Shown here: positions 43,177-55,315 of the stretch, piece by piece | Position numbering within the stretch: position 1 is the first letter of the stretch | Layout: every line of letters starts with the position of its first letter | Assembly: GCF_020025155.1 (NCBI RefSeq) | Contig: NZ_CP073751.1 | Location: 2,607,167 to 2,671,166 of the forward strand | Reading direction: 5' to 3' | Length of the DNA: 64,000 nucleotides | Origin: Halopseudomonas nanhaiensis | Lineage (GTDB): Bacteria; Pseudomonadota; Gammaproteobacteria; Pseudomonadales; Pseudomonadaceae | Notes under the pieces: model-generated | Seen by the model: the letters and a program-made list of their open reading frames with translations, nothing else | The model's database searches: none | Told to the model about the DNA's origin: nothing | Program-made: the position numbers and the translations under genes

Positions 43177-43860
43177 TCACGCGTAACGCGTGGGGTCGTC
43201 AACGCCCGCAGCGGCGAAGCCTGCCGAACGCAAGCGGCAGCTATCGCACCGACCGCATGCAAGGCCTTTCGGGTCGGCCTGGTAACAGGAAACAGTCAGG
43301 CTGTAATCCACGCCACGCTCGAGCCCGGCGCGAATGATCTCGGCTTTGCTCATCTGCTGCAGGGGAGCACGAATTCTGAAACCAGCGCCCTCCACGCCTT
43401 CTCGCGTCGCAAGATTGGCTACTCGCTCGAACGCCTCGATGAATGCCGGGCGGCAATCCGGATAGCCCGAGTAATCCACTGCGTTCACGCCAATGAAGAT
43501 GTCGCCTGCACCGATCACCTCCGCCCAACCCAGCGCCAAGGACAGAAACACGGTGTTCCGGGCGGGAACGTAGGTCACCGGGATACCGATCTGTTCCGAT
43601 TCGGGAACCGCAATAGAGCTATCTGTCAGAGCAGACCCACCCATCCCGTTCAGGTCAAGGCCGATGACCTTGTGCTCTGCCACGCCCGCTACCGAGGCGA
43701 TCGCCTCGGCCGCATGCAACTCGGCGCGGTGACGTTGACCGTAGTCGAAACTCATCGTGTAACAGGCGTAACCGTCGGCCTGAGCCATCGCAAGAATGGT
43801 TGCCGAGTCAAGCCCGCCAGAGAGCAGCACTACTGCCTTGCGTGAAGCTGATTTGCTCAT
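43177..43860 (-). CDS. queC: 7-cyano-7-deazaguanine synthase
   Basis: A 227-residue ATP-dependent enzyme converting 7-carboxy-7-deazaguanine to preQ0. The PP-loop [11 protein letters not shown] is near residue 14, and the C-terminal zinc site [21 protein letters not shown] supplies four Cys. ATG 43860 follows queE directly (one base), so queE-queC form a unit for queuosine synthesis. Confidence 0.97.
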   Translation of the reverse strand: MSKSASRKAVVLLSGGLDSATILAMAQADGYACYTMSFDYGQRHRAELHAAEAIASVAGVAEHKVIGLDLNGMGGSALTDSSIAVPESEQIGIPVTYVPARNTVFLSLALGWAEVIGAGDIFIGVNAVDYSGYPDCRPAFIEAFERVANLATREGVEGAGFRIRAPLQQMSKAEIIRAGLERGVDYSLTVSCYQADPKGLACGRCDSCRLRSAGFAAAGVDDPTRYA

Positions 43861-43861
43861 A

Positions 43862-44521
43862 TCAGTGTCCCGGCTCGTCATTCCACAGGTATTTGTGAAG
43901 CTGCATCTGAAATCGTACAGGCAGATTGTCTTCGATGATCCACTCAGCCAACTGACGGGCTTCGACCTGGCCATGACTGGGAGAAAACAACACCTCGCCG
44001 ACCCGCCCCGGCAAGCCGAAGCGGTCGAGCTGGAAGCGCGCCCATTCGTAATCATCGCGACTGCAGATGACGAACTTCACCTGATCGCGCTTGCCGAGAT
44101 ACTCGATGTTCGAATAGAGGTTGCGATGGGATTCTCCGGAAGCCGGCGTTTTCAGATCCATCACGCGACTCACCCTGCTGTCGACTGCGGCCACGTCAAG
44201 CGCACCGCTGGTTTCCAGCGACACCTCGTACCCTGCGGCGCAGAGGTGCTCCATCAGCACCAGACAGTTTGGCTGTGCGAGCGGCTCTCCGCCGGTTACG
44301 CAGATATAGCGCGGCGAGAAAGACGCTACGCGTGCGAGAATCTCCTCCAGCGGCATGACCTCGCCCCCGCTGAAGGCGTACGCCGTATCGCAGTAATGGC
44401 AACGCAGAGGGCAACCGGTCAGGCGCACGAACACAGTGGGCAAGCCGAGCGTGCGGCTTTCGCCCTGGATGGAATAGAAAATCTCCGTAATCCGCAGATT
44501 CGGGTTCGGCAGGTCTGGCAT
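43862..44521 (-). CDS. queE: 7-carboxy-7-deazaguanine synthase
   Basis: A 219-residue radical SAM enzyme with the QueE-type cluster motif [15 protein letters not shown] (Cx3Cx2C) near residue 35 and [22 protein letters not shown] before it. It makes CDG from CPH4. ATG 44521 was chosen; a longer frame lacks conservation. It follows cpoB, as in the pseudomonad tol-pal cluster. Confidence 0.96.
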   Translation of the reverse strand: MPDLPNPNLRITEIFYSIQGESRTLGLPTVFVRLTGCPLRCHYCDTAYAFSGGEVMPLEEILARVASFSPRYICVTGGEPLAQPNCLVLMEHLCAAGYEVSLETSGALDVAAVDSRVSRVMDLKTPASGESHRNLYSNIEYLGKRDQVKFVICSRDDYEWARFQLDRFGLPGRVGEVLFSPSHGQVEARQLAEWIIEDNLPVRFQMQLHKYLWNDEPGH

Positions 44522-44664
44522 TGATTTATCCCGGGCTGGACTGCTAAACAGGCAGAGGCCCAAAGCGGCAACGTGCGCATGCTCACAGAGGGTGAGTGCA
44601 GGCAGGCTGCGATTTCAGAGGGCGCCTAGTTTAGCCGAGGCAGGACAAAAAAGGCAGGCCGTAT

Positions 44665-45474
44665 CTAGCCGAGCGACTCGAGATCGCGTCGGGCAAGCTG
44701 GGCGGCAGAGGTATTGGGGTGCTTGGACAGCACTTCCTGGTACAGCTCTCTGGCCTTCTGCGCATTACCGAGGCGCCGCTCGACATCGGCGAGCTTGTAG
44801 AGCGCATCGGCTTCCTTGCGGTGGCCGGGATAGCGCGCCGGGACCTGGGCAAACGCCTGGCCGGCTGATTGAAGATCTGACTGGGCGAGATGAACTTCCC
44901 CCAACCAGTATTGTGCGTTGCCGGCATATTCGCTATCCGGATAACGACGCACGAAAGCGCTGAAAGCCATGGCGGCTTTCTCGAAATCACGCTGCTTGAC
45001 CAGGTCAAATGCAGCTTCGTACATCAACTTCTCTCGCGCCGGATCGGCCGGAGCGGTCGATTCGCCAGCAGGCGACTGTACAGGACCTCTGGCATCAACC
45101 ACCTGCTCGTCACTGTCACTGGTCGTACCAGCATCGGCGGGCGCAGTTGACCCCATATTGCCATTGGTGCGAGCGGACAGGCGGCGATCCAGATCCTCGT
45201 ACTGATCGAGCTGGTTCTGCTCCATCTGCTTGAGACGGTGCTCCTGTTCTTCCACCAGACCACGCAACATGGATACTTCCTGTTGCAGCTGATAAAGCTG
45301 CTGCATGAGCTGGCCCTCCATCGAGAGACCAGCTGCAGACTGCGAGGACGCAGGGGCTGACGATTGGCCGTTCTGATAACCACCAGAGCTGCCATCGTAG
45401 ACCGGTACCTGGGCTGTTACCGAAAGCGGCAACAGCGCCAGACCAAGTGCATAACCCCTGTATCCTTTTTTCAT
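44665..45474 (-). CDS. cpoB: Cell division coordinator CpoB (YbgF)
   Basis: A 269-residue periplasmic protein: signal peptide ending VTAQ, a coiled-coil trimerisation region (MQQLYQLQQEVSMLRGLVEEQEHRLKQMEQ), a Ser/Asp-rich linker and three C-terminal tetratricopeptide repeats. CpoB links Tol-Pal to PBP1b. It starts five bases after pal. Confidence 0.95.
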   Translation of the reverse strand: MKKGYRGYALGLALLPLSVTAQVPVYDGSSGGYQNGQSSAPASSQSAAGLSMEGQLMQQLYQLQQEVSMLRGLVEEQEHRLKQMEQNQLDQYEDLDRRLSARTNGNMGSTAPADAGTTSDSDEQVVDARGPVQSPAGESTAPADPAREKLMYEAAFDLVKQRDFEKAAMAFSAFVRRYPDSEYAGNAQYWLGEVHLAQSDLQSAGQAFAQVPARYPGHRKEADALYKLADVERRLGNAQKARELYQEVLSKHPNTSAAQLARRDLESLG

Positions 45475-45479
45475 GCTTA

Positions 45480-45980
45480 TTACTTACGCAGTTCTACGCG
45501 ACGGTTCTGAGCCCAGGACTCTTCGTCCGAACCCATGGCAGCCGGCTTCTCTTCACCGTATGAAACCAGTTCCAGCTGGGCCGGAGAAACGCCTTGCAGA
45601 ACCAGGTAGCGCTGAACGGCAGCAGCACGACGCTCGCCCAGAGCCATGTTGTACTCACGGCTGCCGCGCTCGTCGGTGTGACCTTCCAGAACGACGTTGT
45701 TGTTTTCGGACTTCAGGTCACGCGCATGAACGTCCAGAGCGCGCATCGCTTCCGGCTTCAGCTCGGAGCTGTCCAGCTCGAAGTAGAACGTAGTGATGGC
45801 GCGCAGAGCAGCTTCTTCGCTGTTCATGTCGCTACCGGAGGTCGGGGCGCTGCTGGTGTAGCCTGCGTTCGGGTCGACAGCGCCAGTACCTGCGGCGTCA
45901 CCACCCTTGGAGGAACAACCAACAACTACGCCGAAAGCTACAACCAGAGCTGCGAACTTGCCGAACTTGATAACTTGCAT
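45480..45980 (-). CDS. pal: Peptidoglycan-associated lipoprotein Pal (OprL)
   Basis: A 166-residue outer-membrane lipoprotein: lipobox VVGC near Cys22 and an OmpA-like domain with [35 protein letters not shown] and RRVEL that binds peptidoglycan. Partner of TolB. The ATG at 45980 gives the proper lipoprotein signal. Confidence 0.97.
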   Translation of the reverse strand: MQVIKFGKFAALVVAFGVVVGCSSKGGDAAGTGAVDPNAGYTSSAPTSGSDMNSEEAALRAITTFYFELDSSELKPEAMRALDVHARDLKSENNNVVLEGHTDERGSREYNMALGERRAAAVQRYLVLQGVSPAQLELVSYGEEKPAAMGSDEESWAQNRRVELRK

Positions 45981-46020
45981 CTTAAAACTCCTGAAAACCC
46001 CATGGTTTGGTATTGGCACC

Positions 46021-47331
46021 CTAAGGCAGGTATGGGGACCATGATGGTACGCGCAGGTCGTTGAACTGTGTCGGAATCTCCGACCGTGCACGACCATTGG
46101 TTGAGACCAGCATGAGCACGCCCCGTCCCTGTTGACGGGTAGCATAAATTAACATAGTGCCGTTGGGTGCAACAGTGGGTGACTCATCCGACGACGTTTC
46201 TGTTAATACCTTCAAATTGCCGCGCTTGAGATCCTGCGCAGCAATACGGAAGTTTTGGTAACCATCCTGTCTATGGACCATGACCATGGTCTGGCCGTCG
46301 AAGGATAGCTTGGCATTGGCGTTGTAGTTGCCGACGAAGGTCAACCGCTCTGTTCCGCCACTGTTGATGTTCTGTTTGTAGATCTGCGGGCGCCCCCCAC
46401 GGTCCGAGGTGAACACGATGGTGTCGTTGTCCATCCAGGTCGGCTCGGTATCGATTGCGAAATGGTTGGTCACCCGGCGCATTTCCTTGGTCTCAAGGTT
46501 CATGACGTAGATTTCCGGATTACCGTCGCGGGACAGCACGAATGCCAGACGTTTGCCGTCGGGGGACCAGGCCGGAGCTCCGTTGAGCCCCTGGAAGCTG
46601 GTTATGCGCTCGCGGCGGCCGGTCTGCACGTAATGTATGTAGATTTCCGGCCGTCTCGATTCGAAGGATACATAGGCGATACGCTGGCCATCCGGGGCGT
46701 AGCTCGGGCTGAGGATCGGCTCGCGCGACTGCAGGAGGGTCACCGCACGGGCACCATCGTAATCGGACCGCTGCAGCGTGTAGCGCGTGTTGTCCACGGA
46801 AAAACGTTCGGCGGAAACGTATAGCAGCTTGGTATTGAATGCTCCGCGCGTACCGGTGAGCTCTTCGAACACCTGGTCGCTGACATGATGCGCGAGATCA
46901 CGCAGCTGGCTGCGCGACCCGCTGACCGTCTTGGACATGAGCAGCTCTTCGCGCGCTACCCCGTACAGGTGATAGGCGATTTCATAGCGATCAGCCGCGG
47001 CGTCATGCGTAACGCGCCCGGCCACGACGTAATCAACGCCGAGCACTTTCCAGTCGCGGGGGAATATTTCCTCGGCCCGCGTAGGATAGCTGAGCATGTT
47101 CTGACGATCGAACGGGGCAAACATGCCGCTGTTGTACAGATCCTGGCCCGTGATCTGCGCCAGATCTTCCGGCAATGGAGCACTGCCACTCCAACCAAAG
47201 GGTACGACCGCGATGGGGGTCGCGCGGTCCGTACCACGGGTAATCTCGATCACGTTCTGCGCCTGCGCAAGGGCAGCGAAGCAAAACATGACCAGTGCGA
47301 CGAACAGTCCGCCGAGTTTCTTTGAAGTCAT
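46021..47331 (-). CDS. tolB: Tol-Pal system protein TolB
   Basis: A 436-residue periplasmic protein: signal peptide ending AQAQ, an N-terminal domain (residues about 25-165) and a six-bladed beta-propeller with repeats such as [17 protein letters not shown] and [14 protein letters not shown]. The ATG shares its A with the tolA stop. Confidence 0.96.
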   Translation of the reverse strand: MTSKKLGGLFVALVMFCFAALAQAQNVIEITRGTDRATPIAVVPFGWSGSAPLPEDLAQITGQDLYNSGMFAPFDRQNMLSYPTRAEEIFPRDWKVLGVDYVVAGRVTHDAAADRYEIAYHLYGVAREELLMSKTVSGSRSQLRDLAHHVSDQVFEELTGTRGAFNTKLLYVSAERFSVDNTRYTLQRSDYDGARAVTLLQSREPILSPSYAPDGQRIAYVSFESRRPEIYIHYVQTGRRERITSFQGLNGAPAWSPDGKRLAFVLSRDGNPEIYVMNLETKEMRRVTNHFAIDTEPTWMDNDTIVFTSDRGGRPQIYKQNINSGGTERLTFVGNYNANAKLSFDGQTMVMVHRQDGYQNFRIAAQDLKRGNLKVLTETSSDESPTVAPNGTMLIYATRQQGRGVLMLVSTNGRARSEIPTQFNDLRVPSWSPYLP

Positions 47332-48380
47332 CAAAACGATAAGTCCTCTGGTCTGAATCGCAAGAGCTTGTTGCGATAGTCGCGATCGAAGATGGCCGGG
47401 TTTTCCCGCGACAGCTGCTGCATCTCCGGGATCCGCCCGACGTTCTTGACTGCCTGCACCGCGGATTGATCAAAGCCCGCGTCACCACTGGACCGGGTGA
47501 CCACCGCATCGGTGATCTGGCCCGTGGGCAACATGCTGATGCGCACTTCGACCACCATGCCGTTGCGCGCTGTAGGCGGTCGACGCCATTGCTCGCTGAC
47601 GTAGCGGCGAATGACATCATCAAAACTGGCCGCAACCTCATCGCCGATCTGGTCGGCCTGGGCGCGCTGATACTGGGTTTCTTCCGCGAGCAGCTCCGAC
47701 AGAGCTCGGGCCCGTGCGTCTTCCTGTTCGCGCTTCTCTCGAGCTACGCGGTCGGCCTCGGCTTTCTTCTTCGCCTGCTCAGCAGCCTTGCGTTTGGCAT
47801 CCTCGGCCGCCTTTCGCTTGGCCTCTTCCGCTGCCTTGCGCTTGGCGTCTTCAGCAGCCTTCTGTTTGGCTGCATCGGCTGCGGCGGCTTTTTTCTGCGC
47901 CTCTTCCTCGGCGCGCTTGCGGGCAATATCTGCCTGACGCTTGGCTTCCGCCTCGGCTTTCTGCTTGGCGGTCTTTTCCGCTTCGGCGCGCGCTGCAGCA
48001 ACCTGCTTTTGCCGCTCGGCCTGCGCAGCGGCCGCAGCTTCCTGGCGGGCCTTGTCTGCAGCAGCCTGACTGGCAGCTTCCTGCGCTTCCTGCTGTTCCT
48101 GTTTCTTGCGCTCGAGCTCTTCGGCTTCGTGCGTCGGCGCAGCCGTACGCTCAGCTTCCCCGGCGATACGCTGATTGGTTTGCGTGGTGGCCGGACTTTT
48201 CGAGTTTAGCTGAACGAGTCGAGCCTGCACGATCGGCTTGGCGGGCTCGAATTCAGGGGCCGACGAGAACGAAACGAACAGCAATGCCGCCACCACGACG
48301 TGAAGCGCAACCGCCTTGATAGCCGACGCGGTAAATCGCCCGGTTCCGCCCTCGCGCGGGTGGTCTTCGCGTGTGTTCAC
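47331..48380 (-). CDS. tolA: Tol-Pal system protein TolA
   Basis: A 349-residue inner-membrane protein: one N-terminal helix ([20 protein letters not shown]), a long Ala/Lys/Glu helical domain (residues about 80-235, with repeated [18 protein letters not shown]-like segments) spanning the periplasm, and a C-terminal domain that contacts TolB and Pal. The start is GTG in a GTGA overlap with tolR. Confidence 0.95.
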   Translation of the reverse strand: MNTREDHPREGGTGRFTASAIKAVALHVVVAALLFVSFSSAPEFEPAKPIVQARLVQLNSKSPATTQTNQRIAGEAERTAAPTHEAEELERKKQEQQEAQEAASQAAADKARQEAAAAAQAERQKQVAAARAEAEKTAKQKAEAEAKRQADIARKRAEEEAQKKAAAADAAKQKAAEDAKRKAAEEAKRKAAEDAKRKAAEQAKKKAEADRVAREKREQEDARARALSELLAEETQYQRAQADQIGDEVAASFDDVIRRYVSEQWRRPPTARNGMVVEVRISMLPTGQITDAVVTRSSGDAGFDQSAVQAVKNVGRIPEMQQLSRENPAIFDRDYRNKLLRFRPEDLSF

Positions 48381-48823
48381 GGCGCCTCGGTAATCAATCC
48401 GACGTTGGGCACGCCGGCTTGCTGCAAGCCGGCCATCGCCGAGACAACCACTCCATAGTTGGCCGCCTGATCGCCACGAATGTACACCTGGGTATCCGGA
48501 CGAGCACGTATGATCTTACTCACGCCCTCGACCATCTCCTCCAGGGAAATCGCGCTATCGGTCTGGTTCTCCGTGTCGACACTTTCACCAAGGTTCCAGA
48601 AATACGAGCCGTCCGCGAGCACCGACAGTGTCAGCACCTGCTGGTTGTTATCAGATGGCAACACCTCGCTCGATACCTGAGGGAGGTCAACCTTGACCCC
48701 CTGATTGAGCATCGGCGCGGTGACCATGAAAATCACCAGAAGGACGAGCATGACGTCGATATACGGCACGACGTTCATCTCTGCGACCGGTTTGCGTTTG
48801 TGGCGTCTGCCTGGAACCTGCAT
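48377..48823 (-). CDS. tolR: Tol-Pal system protein TolR
   Basis: A 148-residue ExbD/TolR protein: one helix with the proton-path Asp (VPYIDVMLVLLVIFMVTAP) and a periplasmic domain. It works with TolQ as the motor of the Tol system. Overlaps tolA by four bases. Confidence 0.96.
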   Translation of the reverse strand: MQVPGRRHKRKPVAEMNVVPYIDVMLVLLVIFMVTAPMLNQGVKVDLPQVSSEVLPSDNNQQVLTLSVLADGSYFWNLGESVDTENQTDSAISLEEMVEGVSKIIRARPDTQVYIRGDQAANYGVVVSAMAGLQQAGVPNVGLITEAP

Positions 48824-48835
48824 GAAGTCTCCCGA

Positions 48836-49522
48836 TTACTCTTCGCTGGCGTGCACGCGGCGGTGGAGGATGCTGGAGAATTCGTCGGCGAAGGTGTAAT
48901 ACCGGCCGATCAGCATTTCCGAACGAGCGGAGAAGCGGTTGTAGGCAATAACCGCCGGGATCGCAGCGAACAGACCAATCGCGGTAGCGATCAGCGCTTC
49001 GGCAATACCGGGAGCGACGGTGGCAAGCGTCGCCTGCTGGACGGTTGCCAGACCGCGGAAGGAATTCATGATGCCCCAGACGGTACCGAACAGGCCGATG
49101 TACGGGCTGGTCGAGCCTACCGTGGCGAGAAACGACAGATGACTGTCGAGCTTCTCTTCCTCGCGGGAAATGGCTACCCGCATCGACCGCTGTACCGCGT
49201 CCATGACCGCGTCCGGATCGACACCCGGCTGCTGACGCATGCGGGAAAACTCCTTGAAGCCGGCGCGAAAGATCTGCTCCAGACCCGAATCCGCGTTCGG
49301 TGTGCCGGTTACCTGGCGGTACAGCTTGGACAGATCGATCCCCGACCAGAAACGCTCTTCGAAGTCATCCAGAGAACTCTTGGCGGCACGCAACGTGGTG
49401 GTGCGCTGAAAGATGATGATCCAGGAAGCGACGGATGCGGCGATGAGGGTCAGCATAACCAGCTGCACCAGCACGCTGGCGCTGGATACCAGGTGCCACA
49501 TCGACATTTGATCAGCTTGCAC
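48836..49522 (-). CDS. tolQ: Tol-Pal system protein TolQ
   Basis: A 228-residue ExbB/TolQ protein with three membrane helices ([39 protein letters not shown] and the second helix between) and the family block [17 protein letters not shown]. The GTG at 49522 has AAGGAG upstream and overlaps ybgC by 11 bases; the ATG at 49507 lacks a ribosome-binding site. Confidence 0.95.
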   Translation of the reverse strand: MQADQMSMWHLVSSASVLVQLVMLTLIAASVASWIIIFQRTTTLRAAKSSLDDFEERFWSGIDLSKLYRQVTGTPNADSGLEQIFRAGFKEFSRMRQQPGVDPDAVMDAVQRSMRVAISREEEKLDSHLSFLATVGSTSPYIGLFGTVWGIMNSFRGLATVQQATLATVAPGIAEALIATAIGLFAAIPAVIAYNRFSARSEMLIGRYYTFADEFSSILHRRVHASEE

Positions 49523-49979
49523 TATCTACCACTCCTTGCTCGGTATCACGTGTTTCCTGCCTGCTGGCGGCAAATGCCTCGGCCAACGCAGCGGGTATGG
49601 TTCTGGGCTTGTAGCGGTCGCCGCTTACGCATGCGACCAATACTTCACCCTCACACAGCAGCGTGCCATCGGCACGGTGGATCTGCTGAACGAAGCGGAT
49701 GCTCGCTCGCTTGAGTTCCGAGACCGCTGCGCTTATCACTAGTTCATCGTCCAATCGTGCGGGCGCGTGGTAGCGCGCCGAAACGGAATGCACAACAAAG
49801 ATGATGTTTTCGCGCTGCAAGACGCTTTGATCAAACCCCAGGGAGCGGACCAGCTCGGTTCGCGCACGCTCCATGAATTTGAGGTAATTGACGTAGTAGA
49901 CGATGCCACCGGCATCGGTATCTTCAAAATAGACACGGGCTCTCAGCGCGAATGGCGGCCCAGGACTGTCAGCGCGCAT
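49512..49979 (-). CDS. ybgC: Acyl-CoA thioesterase YbgC (Tol-Pal associated)
   Basis: A 155-residue hotdog-fold thioesterase; [26 protein letters not shown] near residue 13 holds the catalytic Asp of the YbgC/FadM family. First gene of the tol-pal operon. Confidence 0.95.
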   Translation of the reverse strand: MRADSPGPPFALRARVYFEDTDAGGIVYYVNYLKFMERARTELVRSLGFDQSVLQRENIIFVVHSVSARYHAPARLDDELVISAAVSELKRASIRFVQQIHRADGTLLCEGEVLVACVSGDRYKPRTIPAALAEAFAASRQETRDTEQGVVDSAS

Positions 49980-50053
49980 AATGTAGAGCCAAGACGAACG
50001 TTTGCATAGTGGGAAGTCTCGCCAAAACGAAAATATTTTTCATCGGCCGGATT

Positions 50054-51097
50054 TCAGCTGTCGCTGAACAGATCCGGTGTATTGCGTTCCATCCGTGCAG
50101 GCAGATCGAGGCCGAAATACAGATAGGCATGACGGGTCACCACACGCCCACGCGGGGTGCGCATGATGAACCCCTGCTGAATCAGGTAGGGTTCAAGCAC
50201 ATCCTCGATGGTGTGGCGCTCCTCGCTGATAGCGGCGGCGAGGCTGTCTACACCTACCGGCCCACCATCGAATTTATCGATCATCGTTAGCAGCAGGCGG
50301 CGGTCCATGTGATCGAACCCCTGCTCGTCCACGTCGAGCAGATTGAGTGCCTGATCCGCGACTTCGCGAGTAATGGCGCCTTCGCTGCGTACCTCGGCAA
50401 AATCCCTTACTCGGCGCAACAGGCGATTGGCGATACGCGGCGTGCCGCGCGAACGTCGGGCCACCTCCCTGGCGCCTGCGGGATCGAGCTGCAACCCGAG
50501 GATGGCGGCCGAGCGGGATACGATGGTGGACAGGTCGTCGACGCCGTAGAACTCCAGGCGCTGGACGATACCGAAACGGTCACGTAGCGGATTGGTAAGC
50601 ATGCCGGCGCGGGTGGTCGCGCCTACCAGGGTGAACGGTGGCAGGTCGAGTTTGATGGATCGTGCAGCAGGACCCTCGCCGATCATGATGTCGAGCTGAT
50701 AGTCCTCCATCGCGGGATAGAGAATCTCCTCCACGACCGGAGACAGACGGTGGATCTCGTCGACGAACAGCACGTCCCCTGCTTCCAGATTGGTCAGCAT
50801 GGCGGCCAGATCACCGGCCCGCTCGAGCACCGGACCGGAGGTGCTTTTGATCTTCACGCCCATTTCCTGGGCAATGATGTTTGCCAGCGTGGTCTTGCCC
50901 AGGCCTGGCGGACCGAAAATCAGCACATGGTCGAGCGCCTCGCCGCGCCCCTTGGCCGCCTTGATGAACAGCTCCATCTGCTCGCGCACGGTGGGCTGGC
51001 CGATATAGTCGGCAAGCCGGTACGGGCGGATCGCCCGATCGATCACTTCTTCCTGCTGCCGCGGCGAGGCGGCGATCAGGCGGTCTTCTTCCAACAT
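50054..51097 (-). CDS. ruvB: Holliday junction helicase motor RuvB
   Basis: A 347-residue AAA+ ATPase: Walker [13 protein letters not shown] near residue 60, Walker [11 protein letters not shown], sensor 1 GATTRAGML and a C-terminal winged-helix domain ([14 protein letters not shown]). Drives branch migration with RuvA. The ATG at 51097 gives the standard N-terminus; 31 bases separate it from ruvA. Confidence 0.97.
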   Translation of the reverse strand: MLEEDRLIAASPRQQEEVIDRAIRPYRLADYIGQPTVREQMELFIKAAKGRGEALDHVLIFGPPGLGKTTLANIIAQEMGVKIKSTSGPVLERAGDLAAMLTNLEAGDVLFVDEIHRLSPVVEEILYPAMEDYQLDIMIGEGPAARSIKLDLPPFTLVGATTRAGMLTNPLRDRFGIVQRLEFYGVDDLSTIVSRSAAILGLQLDPAGAREVARRSRGTPRIANRLLRRVRDFAEVRSEGAITREVADQALNLLDVDEQGFDHMDRRLLLTMIDKFDGGPVGVDSLAAAISEERHTIEDVLEPYLIQQGFIMRTPRGRVVTRHAYLYFGLDLPARMERNTPDLFSDS

Positions 51098-51128
51098 GTC
51101 AGGTCCGTGCGCGTTACGCTGTAAATGG

Positions 51129-51734
51129 CTACACCATGCCCTTGAGTGCACGGCGAATCAACTCTTCACTACTGAGCCCGTCTTCCTCGATTGCGGCCAC
51201 TGCCTTGCTCGCTTCCTGGGGCTTGTAACCCAGAGAGACCAGAGCGCTGACTGCATCGCTTGATTGCGACGCCGGCTGCGCTGGCTGCTTGCCCGGCCCG
51301 AGTGTCTTGAGTGGTCCCGGTAGTGCTTCCCATGCCTTGAACCGGTCCTTGAGCTCCACCAGCAGGCGCTCGGCGGTCTTCTTGCCAACACCCGGAACCT
51401 TGACCAGCGCCGAGGTATCCTGCGCCTGGACAGCCCTGACCAGTTCGTCGACGTCCAGCCCGGACATCAGCGCCAGGGCAAGCTTAGGTCCGACGCCGTT
51501 GAGCTTTATCAACTCGCGAAACAGCTCCCGCTCACGCTTGTGGGAAAAGCCATAGAGCAGCTGGGCATCCTCGCGCACCACCATGTGTGTATGCAGCACC
51601 GCCCGCTCACCGACGGCCGGCAACTCATAGAAGGTGCTCATCGGAGCATCGAGCTCGTAGGCGACGCCCTGTACATCCAGCAGAATGAAGGGAGGTTGCT
51701 TTTCCAGCACGATGCCGGTGAGTCTGCCGATCAC
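51129..51734 (-). CDS. ruvA: Holliday junction DNA-binding protein RuvA
   Basis: A 201-residue protein: an N-terminal OB fold ([28 protein letters not shown]), helix-hairpin-helix motifs ([15 protein letters not shown] and [16 protein letters not shown]) and a C-terminal RuvB-binding domain. GTG start with AGGAAT upstream. Confidence 0.97.
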   Translation of the reverse strand: MIGRLTGIVLEKQPPFILLDVQGVAYELDAPMSTFYELPAVGERAVLHTHMVVREDAQLLYGFSHKRERELFRELIKLNGVGPKLALALMSGLDVDELVRAVQAQDTSALVKVPGVGKKTAERLLVELKDRFKAWEALPGPLKTLGPGKQPAQPASQSSDAVSALVSLGYKPQEASKAVAAIEEDGLSSEELIRRALKGMV

Positions 51735-51749
51735 ATTTGATTCCTGTTG

Positions 51750-52277
51750 TCAGCGGCGGCGCATACGACCGGCGCGCAGGCCGATCAGGCCGCCACCAAG
51801 TTGTGCATGCAGAGCTGCGGAGTGGGCGTGGCAGAGAGCGATCGCCAGGGCATCGGCTGCGTCCGCCTGCGGCGTGCCGGACAACCCGAGCAACTGGGTG
51901 ACCATATGCTGCACCTGCGTCTTGTCGGCTGCCCCGGTGCCCACCACGGACTGCTTGACCTGCCGCGCCGTGTATTCATTCACTACGAGCCCGGCGTTGA
52001 CCGCTGCCACTATTGCCGCTCCCCGTGCCTGGCCAAGCTTGAGCGCGGAGTCCGGATTGCGTGCAAGAAAAACCTGTTCAATGCTCAGAACCGTCGGGCG
52101 ATGATGTTCGATGAGCTCGCTGAGACATTCGAAGATTCGCTTGAGACGCTCCGGAAACGGACCATCGCCAAGGCGTATGCATCCTGAGGTGACATAGGAA
52201 CACTGCCCGGCTTCCTCCCGTACGATGCCGAAGCCGGTAATGCGCGAACCAGGGTCTACCCCGAGTATCAATGCCAT
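51750..52277 (-). CDS. ruvC: Holliday junction endonuclease RuvC
   Basis: A 175-residue RNase H-fold resolvase: [15 protein letters not shown] with the first catalytic Asp, and later acidic residues in [14 protein letters not shown] and [16 protein letters not shown]. First gene of ruvCAB; a terminator separates it from yebC. Confidence 0.97.
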   Translation of the reverse strand: MALILGVDPGSRITGFGIVREEAGQCSYVTSGCIRLGDGPFPERLKRIFECLSELIEHHRPTVLSIEQVFLARNPDSALKLGQARGAAIVAAVNAGLVVNEYTARQVKQSVVGTGAADKTQVQHMVTQLLGLSGTPQADAADALAIALCHAHSAALHAQLGGGLIGLRAGRMRRR

Positions 52278-52341
52278 GTGTGCCTAAGTCCTAGCCGAGG
52301 GAAACGCGCGGGTCCTTCTGGGCGACACGATGCCGCAAATG

Positions 52342-52363
52342 AAAAAGGGAGGCAATGCCTCCC
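52342..52363 (-). terminator. Intrinsic terminator of yebC
   Basis: GGGAGGC-ATT-GCCTCCC on the minus strand followed by TTTTTC, 19 bases after the yebC stop. It isolates ruvCAB from yebC. Confidence 0.88.
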
Positions 52364-52382
52364 ATCGTCCAGTGAGAACGGG

Positions 52383-53129
52383 TCAGCCCAGCTGATCCAT
52401 GACCTCGTCCGAAATCTCGGCGTTGCTGTACACATTCTGCACGTCGTCGAGGTCTTCGAGCATGTCGATGAGACGGATGACCTTCTCCGCAGTATCAGCG
52501 TCGAGCGGCGTGGTCGTCGAGGGAATCATGCTCACCTCTGAAGCTTCGCTGGCGAATCCCGCAGCGTCCAGCGCGTCCTTGACGGCCCCGAACTCCTCGA
52601 AGGCGGTGTAGACGTCCACCGATCCATCATCGTTGCTGACGATGTCTTCCGCGCCTGCGTCCAGCGCAGCCTCCATGAGACCGTCCTCGTCGACACCCGG
52701 CAGATAGCTGATGCGGCCGCGGCGCGTGAAGAGGTAGGCCACCGAGCCGTCTGTCCCAAGATTACCACCGCATTTGTTGAAGGCGTGACGCACCTCGCCG
52801 ACCGTACGGTTGCGATTGTCCGTCATCGCTTCAACCAGGATGGCCACGCCACCGGCGCCGTAGCCTTCGTACGTCAGCTCTTCCATATTGTCGGCGTCGT
52901 TGCTGCCGGCTCCCCGGGCAATCGCCCGATCGATGGTGTCGCGGGTCATGTTCGAACCCAACGCCTTGTCGACTGCCGAGCGGAGCCGAGGGTTGTCCGC
53001 TGGTACCGGCCCGCCGAGGCGCGCCGAGATGGTCAGCTCACGGATCAGCTTGGTAAATATCTTGCCCCGCCTGGCATCCTGCGCCGCCTTGCGGTGTTTG
53101 ATGTTGGCCCATTTGGAATGACCGGCCAT
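52383..53129 (-). CDS. yebC: YebC-family translation/transcription factor
   Basis: A 248-residue TACO1/YebC protein: [42 protein letters not shown] and [14 protein letters not shown] are diagnostic. Members act at poly-proline stalls in translation or as regulators (PmpR in P. aeruginosa). Upstream of ruvC. Confidence 0.96.
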   Translation of the reverse strand: MAGHSKWANIKHRKAAQDARRGKIFTKLIRELTISARLGGPVPADNPRLRSAVDKALGSNMTRDTIDRAIARGAGSNDADNMEELTYEGYGAGGVAILVEAMTDNRNRTVGEVRHAFNKCGGNLGTDGSVAYLFTRRGRISYLPGVDEDGLMEAALDAGAEDIVSNDDGSVDVYTAFEEFGAVKDALDAAGFASEASEVSMIPSTTTPLDADTAEKVIRLIDMLEDLDDVQNVYSNAEISDEVMDQLG

Positions 53130-53326
53130 GAGATTCTCCGGATTGCTTTCTTTTGTGATGCGAGATCAGCGCTTGGCGCAGCAAGTCGTGCGACTGCGCC
53201 GGCCACGCCGTGAATACATCCCTGTAGGCTCGGCGGCGCCCGTCCTAGGCGCCGACGGTCCGTCGCAATCACACGCCTCACAGCGCGAATCGGCATTATG
53301 GTTGCTGAGAGCTGCAGAAACCCCGC

Positions 53327-55102
53327 TTACTCCGCCTTCGGCTGCTCGCGCAAACGAATATGCAGTTCGCGCAGCGCCTTGCTGTCCACTGCGCCCGGCG
53401 CCTGAGTCATGACGTCTGCTGCGCTCTGCGTCTTCGGGAACGCGATGACCTCGCGGATCGAACTGGCGCCGGTCATCAGCATCACCAGACGGTCCAGACC
53501 GAACGCCAGGCCACCATGCGGCGGCGCACCATACTTCAGGGCATCGAGCAGGAAGCCGAACTTTTCCTGCTGCTCTTCGGGGCTGATGCCAAGAATGTCG
53601 AATACCGCCTGCTGCATGTCCTTGCGGTAGATACGGATCGAACCGCCGCCCAGTTCGGTGCCGTTGAGCACCATGTCATAGGCACGCGACAGCGCTGCAG
53701 CAGGATCGGCCTTGAGCTCTGCCGGCGAGCACTTCGGCGCGGTGAACGGGTGATGCAGGGCCGACAGCGAGCCGTCATCGTTTTCCTCGAACATCGGGAA
53801 GTCGACCACCCAGAGCGGCGCCCACTCACAGGTGAGCAGCTTGAGGTCATGGCCCAGCCGAATGCGCAGTGCGCCCAGGGCGTCGCTGACGATCTTGGCC
53901 TTGTCCGCACCGAAGAACACGATATCGCCATCCACGGCGCCTGCCCGGTCCAGGATGACCTGCAGGTTCTGCTCGGGAATGAATTTGACGATGGGCGACT
54001 GCAACCCTTCGACGCCCTTCGCCCGCTCGTTGACCTTGATATAGGCCAGGCCTTTGGCGCCGTAGTTGCCAACGAACTTGGTGTAGTCGTCGATCTGGCT
54101 GCGCGGCATGCCGGCAGCGCCCGGCACCCGTAGTGCCGCGACGCGGCCTTTCGGGTCCTTGGCCGGACCGCTGAATACCTTGAATTCGACTTCGGAGAGT
54201 TGATCGGCAACATCGACCAGCTCGAGCGGAATGCGCAGATCCGGCTTGTCGGAGCCATAGCGACGCATGGCTTCCTCGAACGTCATATGCGGGAAGTCGC
54301 CAAGATCCAGATCGAGCACTTCCTTGAACAGACCGCGGATCATGCCTTCGGTCAGACCAATGATGTCCGCTTCGTCAAGAAAGCTGGTCTCGATATCGAT
54401 CTGCGTGAATTCCGGCTGGCGGTCGGCACGCAGGTCCTCATCACGGAAGCATTTGGCGATCTGATAGTAGCGGTCGAAGCCGGCAACCATGAGCAACTGC
54501 TTGAACAGCTGCGGCGACTGCGGCAGAGCGAAGAAGCTGCCCGGGTGGGTGCGGCTTGGCACCAGATAGTCCCGCGCCCCTTCCGGCGTGGCGCGCGTCA
54601 GAATCGGCGTCTCGACGTCCAGGAAGCCGTTTTCGTCAAGGTAGCGCCGGATGCTGCTGGTGATGCGCGAGCGCAGCTTGAGCTTGGCAGCCATTTCAGG
54701 ACGACGCAGGTCGATGAAGCGGTAACGCAGACGGGTCTCCTCGCCAACATCGGAGTATTCGTCGAGCGGGAACGGAGGGGTCTCAGCCTGGTTCAGCACT
54801 TCCAGTTCGTAACCCAGCACCTCGATCGCCCCGGAAGCCATGTTGGGGTTCACTGCGCCTGCCGGGCGCGGACGCACCTTGCCGCGCACCTTGACGACGT
54901 ATTCGCTGCGCACTCGGTCCGCCAGAGCGAAGGTGTCTTCCCGATCGGGATCGAAAACCACCTGAGCGAGGCCTTCACGATCGCGAATATCAAGGAAGAT
55001 CACGCCACCATGATCGCGGCGGCGGTGGACCCAGCCACAGAGAGTGATTTCCTGATCAGCCAGCGATTCGTTCAGCTGGCCGCAATAGTGGGTACGCATC
55101 AT
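53327..55102 (-). CDS. aspS: Aspartyl-tRNA synthetase
   Basis: A 591-residue class II synthetase: OB-fold anticodon domain ([22 protein letters not shown]), motif 2 [18 protein letters not shown], a bacterial insertion (GAD) domain in the middle and motif 3 [14 protein letters not shown]. The non-discriminating or discriminating state cannot be judged by eye. Starts MMRTHYCG, like the P. aeruginosa enzyme. Confidence 0.97.
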   Translation of the reverse strand: MMRTHYCGQLNESLADQEITLCGWVHRRRDHGGVIFLDIRDREGLAQVVFDPDREDTFALADRVRSEYVVKVRGKVRPRPAGAVNPNMASGAIEVLGYELEVLNQAETPPFPLDEYSDVGEETRLRYRFIDLRRPEMAAKLKLRSRITSSIRRYLDENGFLDVETPILTRATPEGARDYLVPSRTHPGSFFALPQSPQLFKQLLMVAGFDRYYQIAKCFRDEDLRADRQPEFTQIDIETSFLDEADIIGLTEGMIRGLFKEVLDLDLGDFPHMTFEEAMRRYGSDKPDLRIPLELVDVADQLSEVEFKVFSGPAKDPKGRVAALRVPGAAGMPRSQIDDYTKFVGNYGAKGLAYIKVNERAKGVEGLQSPIVKFIPEQNLQVILDRAGAVDGDIVFFGADKAKIVSDALGALRIRLGHDLKLLTCEWAPLWVVDFPMFEENDDGSLSALHHPFTAPKCSPAELKADPAAALSRAYDMVLNGTELGGGSIRIYRKDMQQAVFDILGISPEEQQEKFGFLLDALKYGAPPHGGLAFGLDRLVMLMTGASSIREVIAFPKTQSAADVMTQAPGAVDSKALRELHIRLREQPKAE

Positions 55103-55244
55103 GGTGTGGTGTTCCTGTGTTCGACGATTCGGCGCCATCGGCCTGTCAGCTCGCGGAGCGCCCGGATAAAAGCGCAATAATATACCCGATATTTTGCCTC
55201 CGCGGGAAAAGTCGGGCCACTGCGCGCCGCGTCGTTTCGTAGCA

Positions 55245-55272
55245 TTGAGGCTTTACCGGCTACCCTTATACT
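55245..55272 (+). promoter_or_regulatory. Promoter candidate for dps
   Basis: TTGAGG, 16 bases, TATACT, ending 44 bases before the dps ATG. The C before TATACT is offset, so sigma-70 or RpoS cannot be told apart. Confidence 0.5.
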
Positions 55273-55315
55273 GTTCGATGAAACACGAAGAAACCGCATA
55301 TCAAGAGGAGTGGAT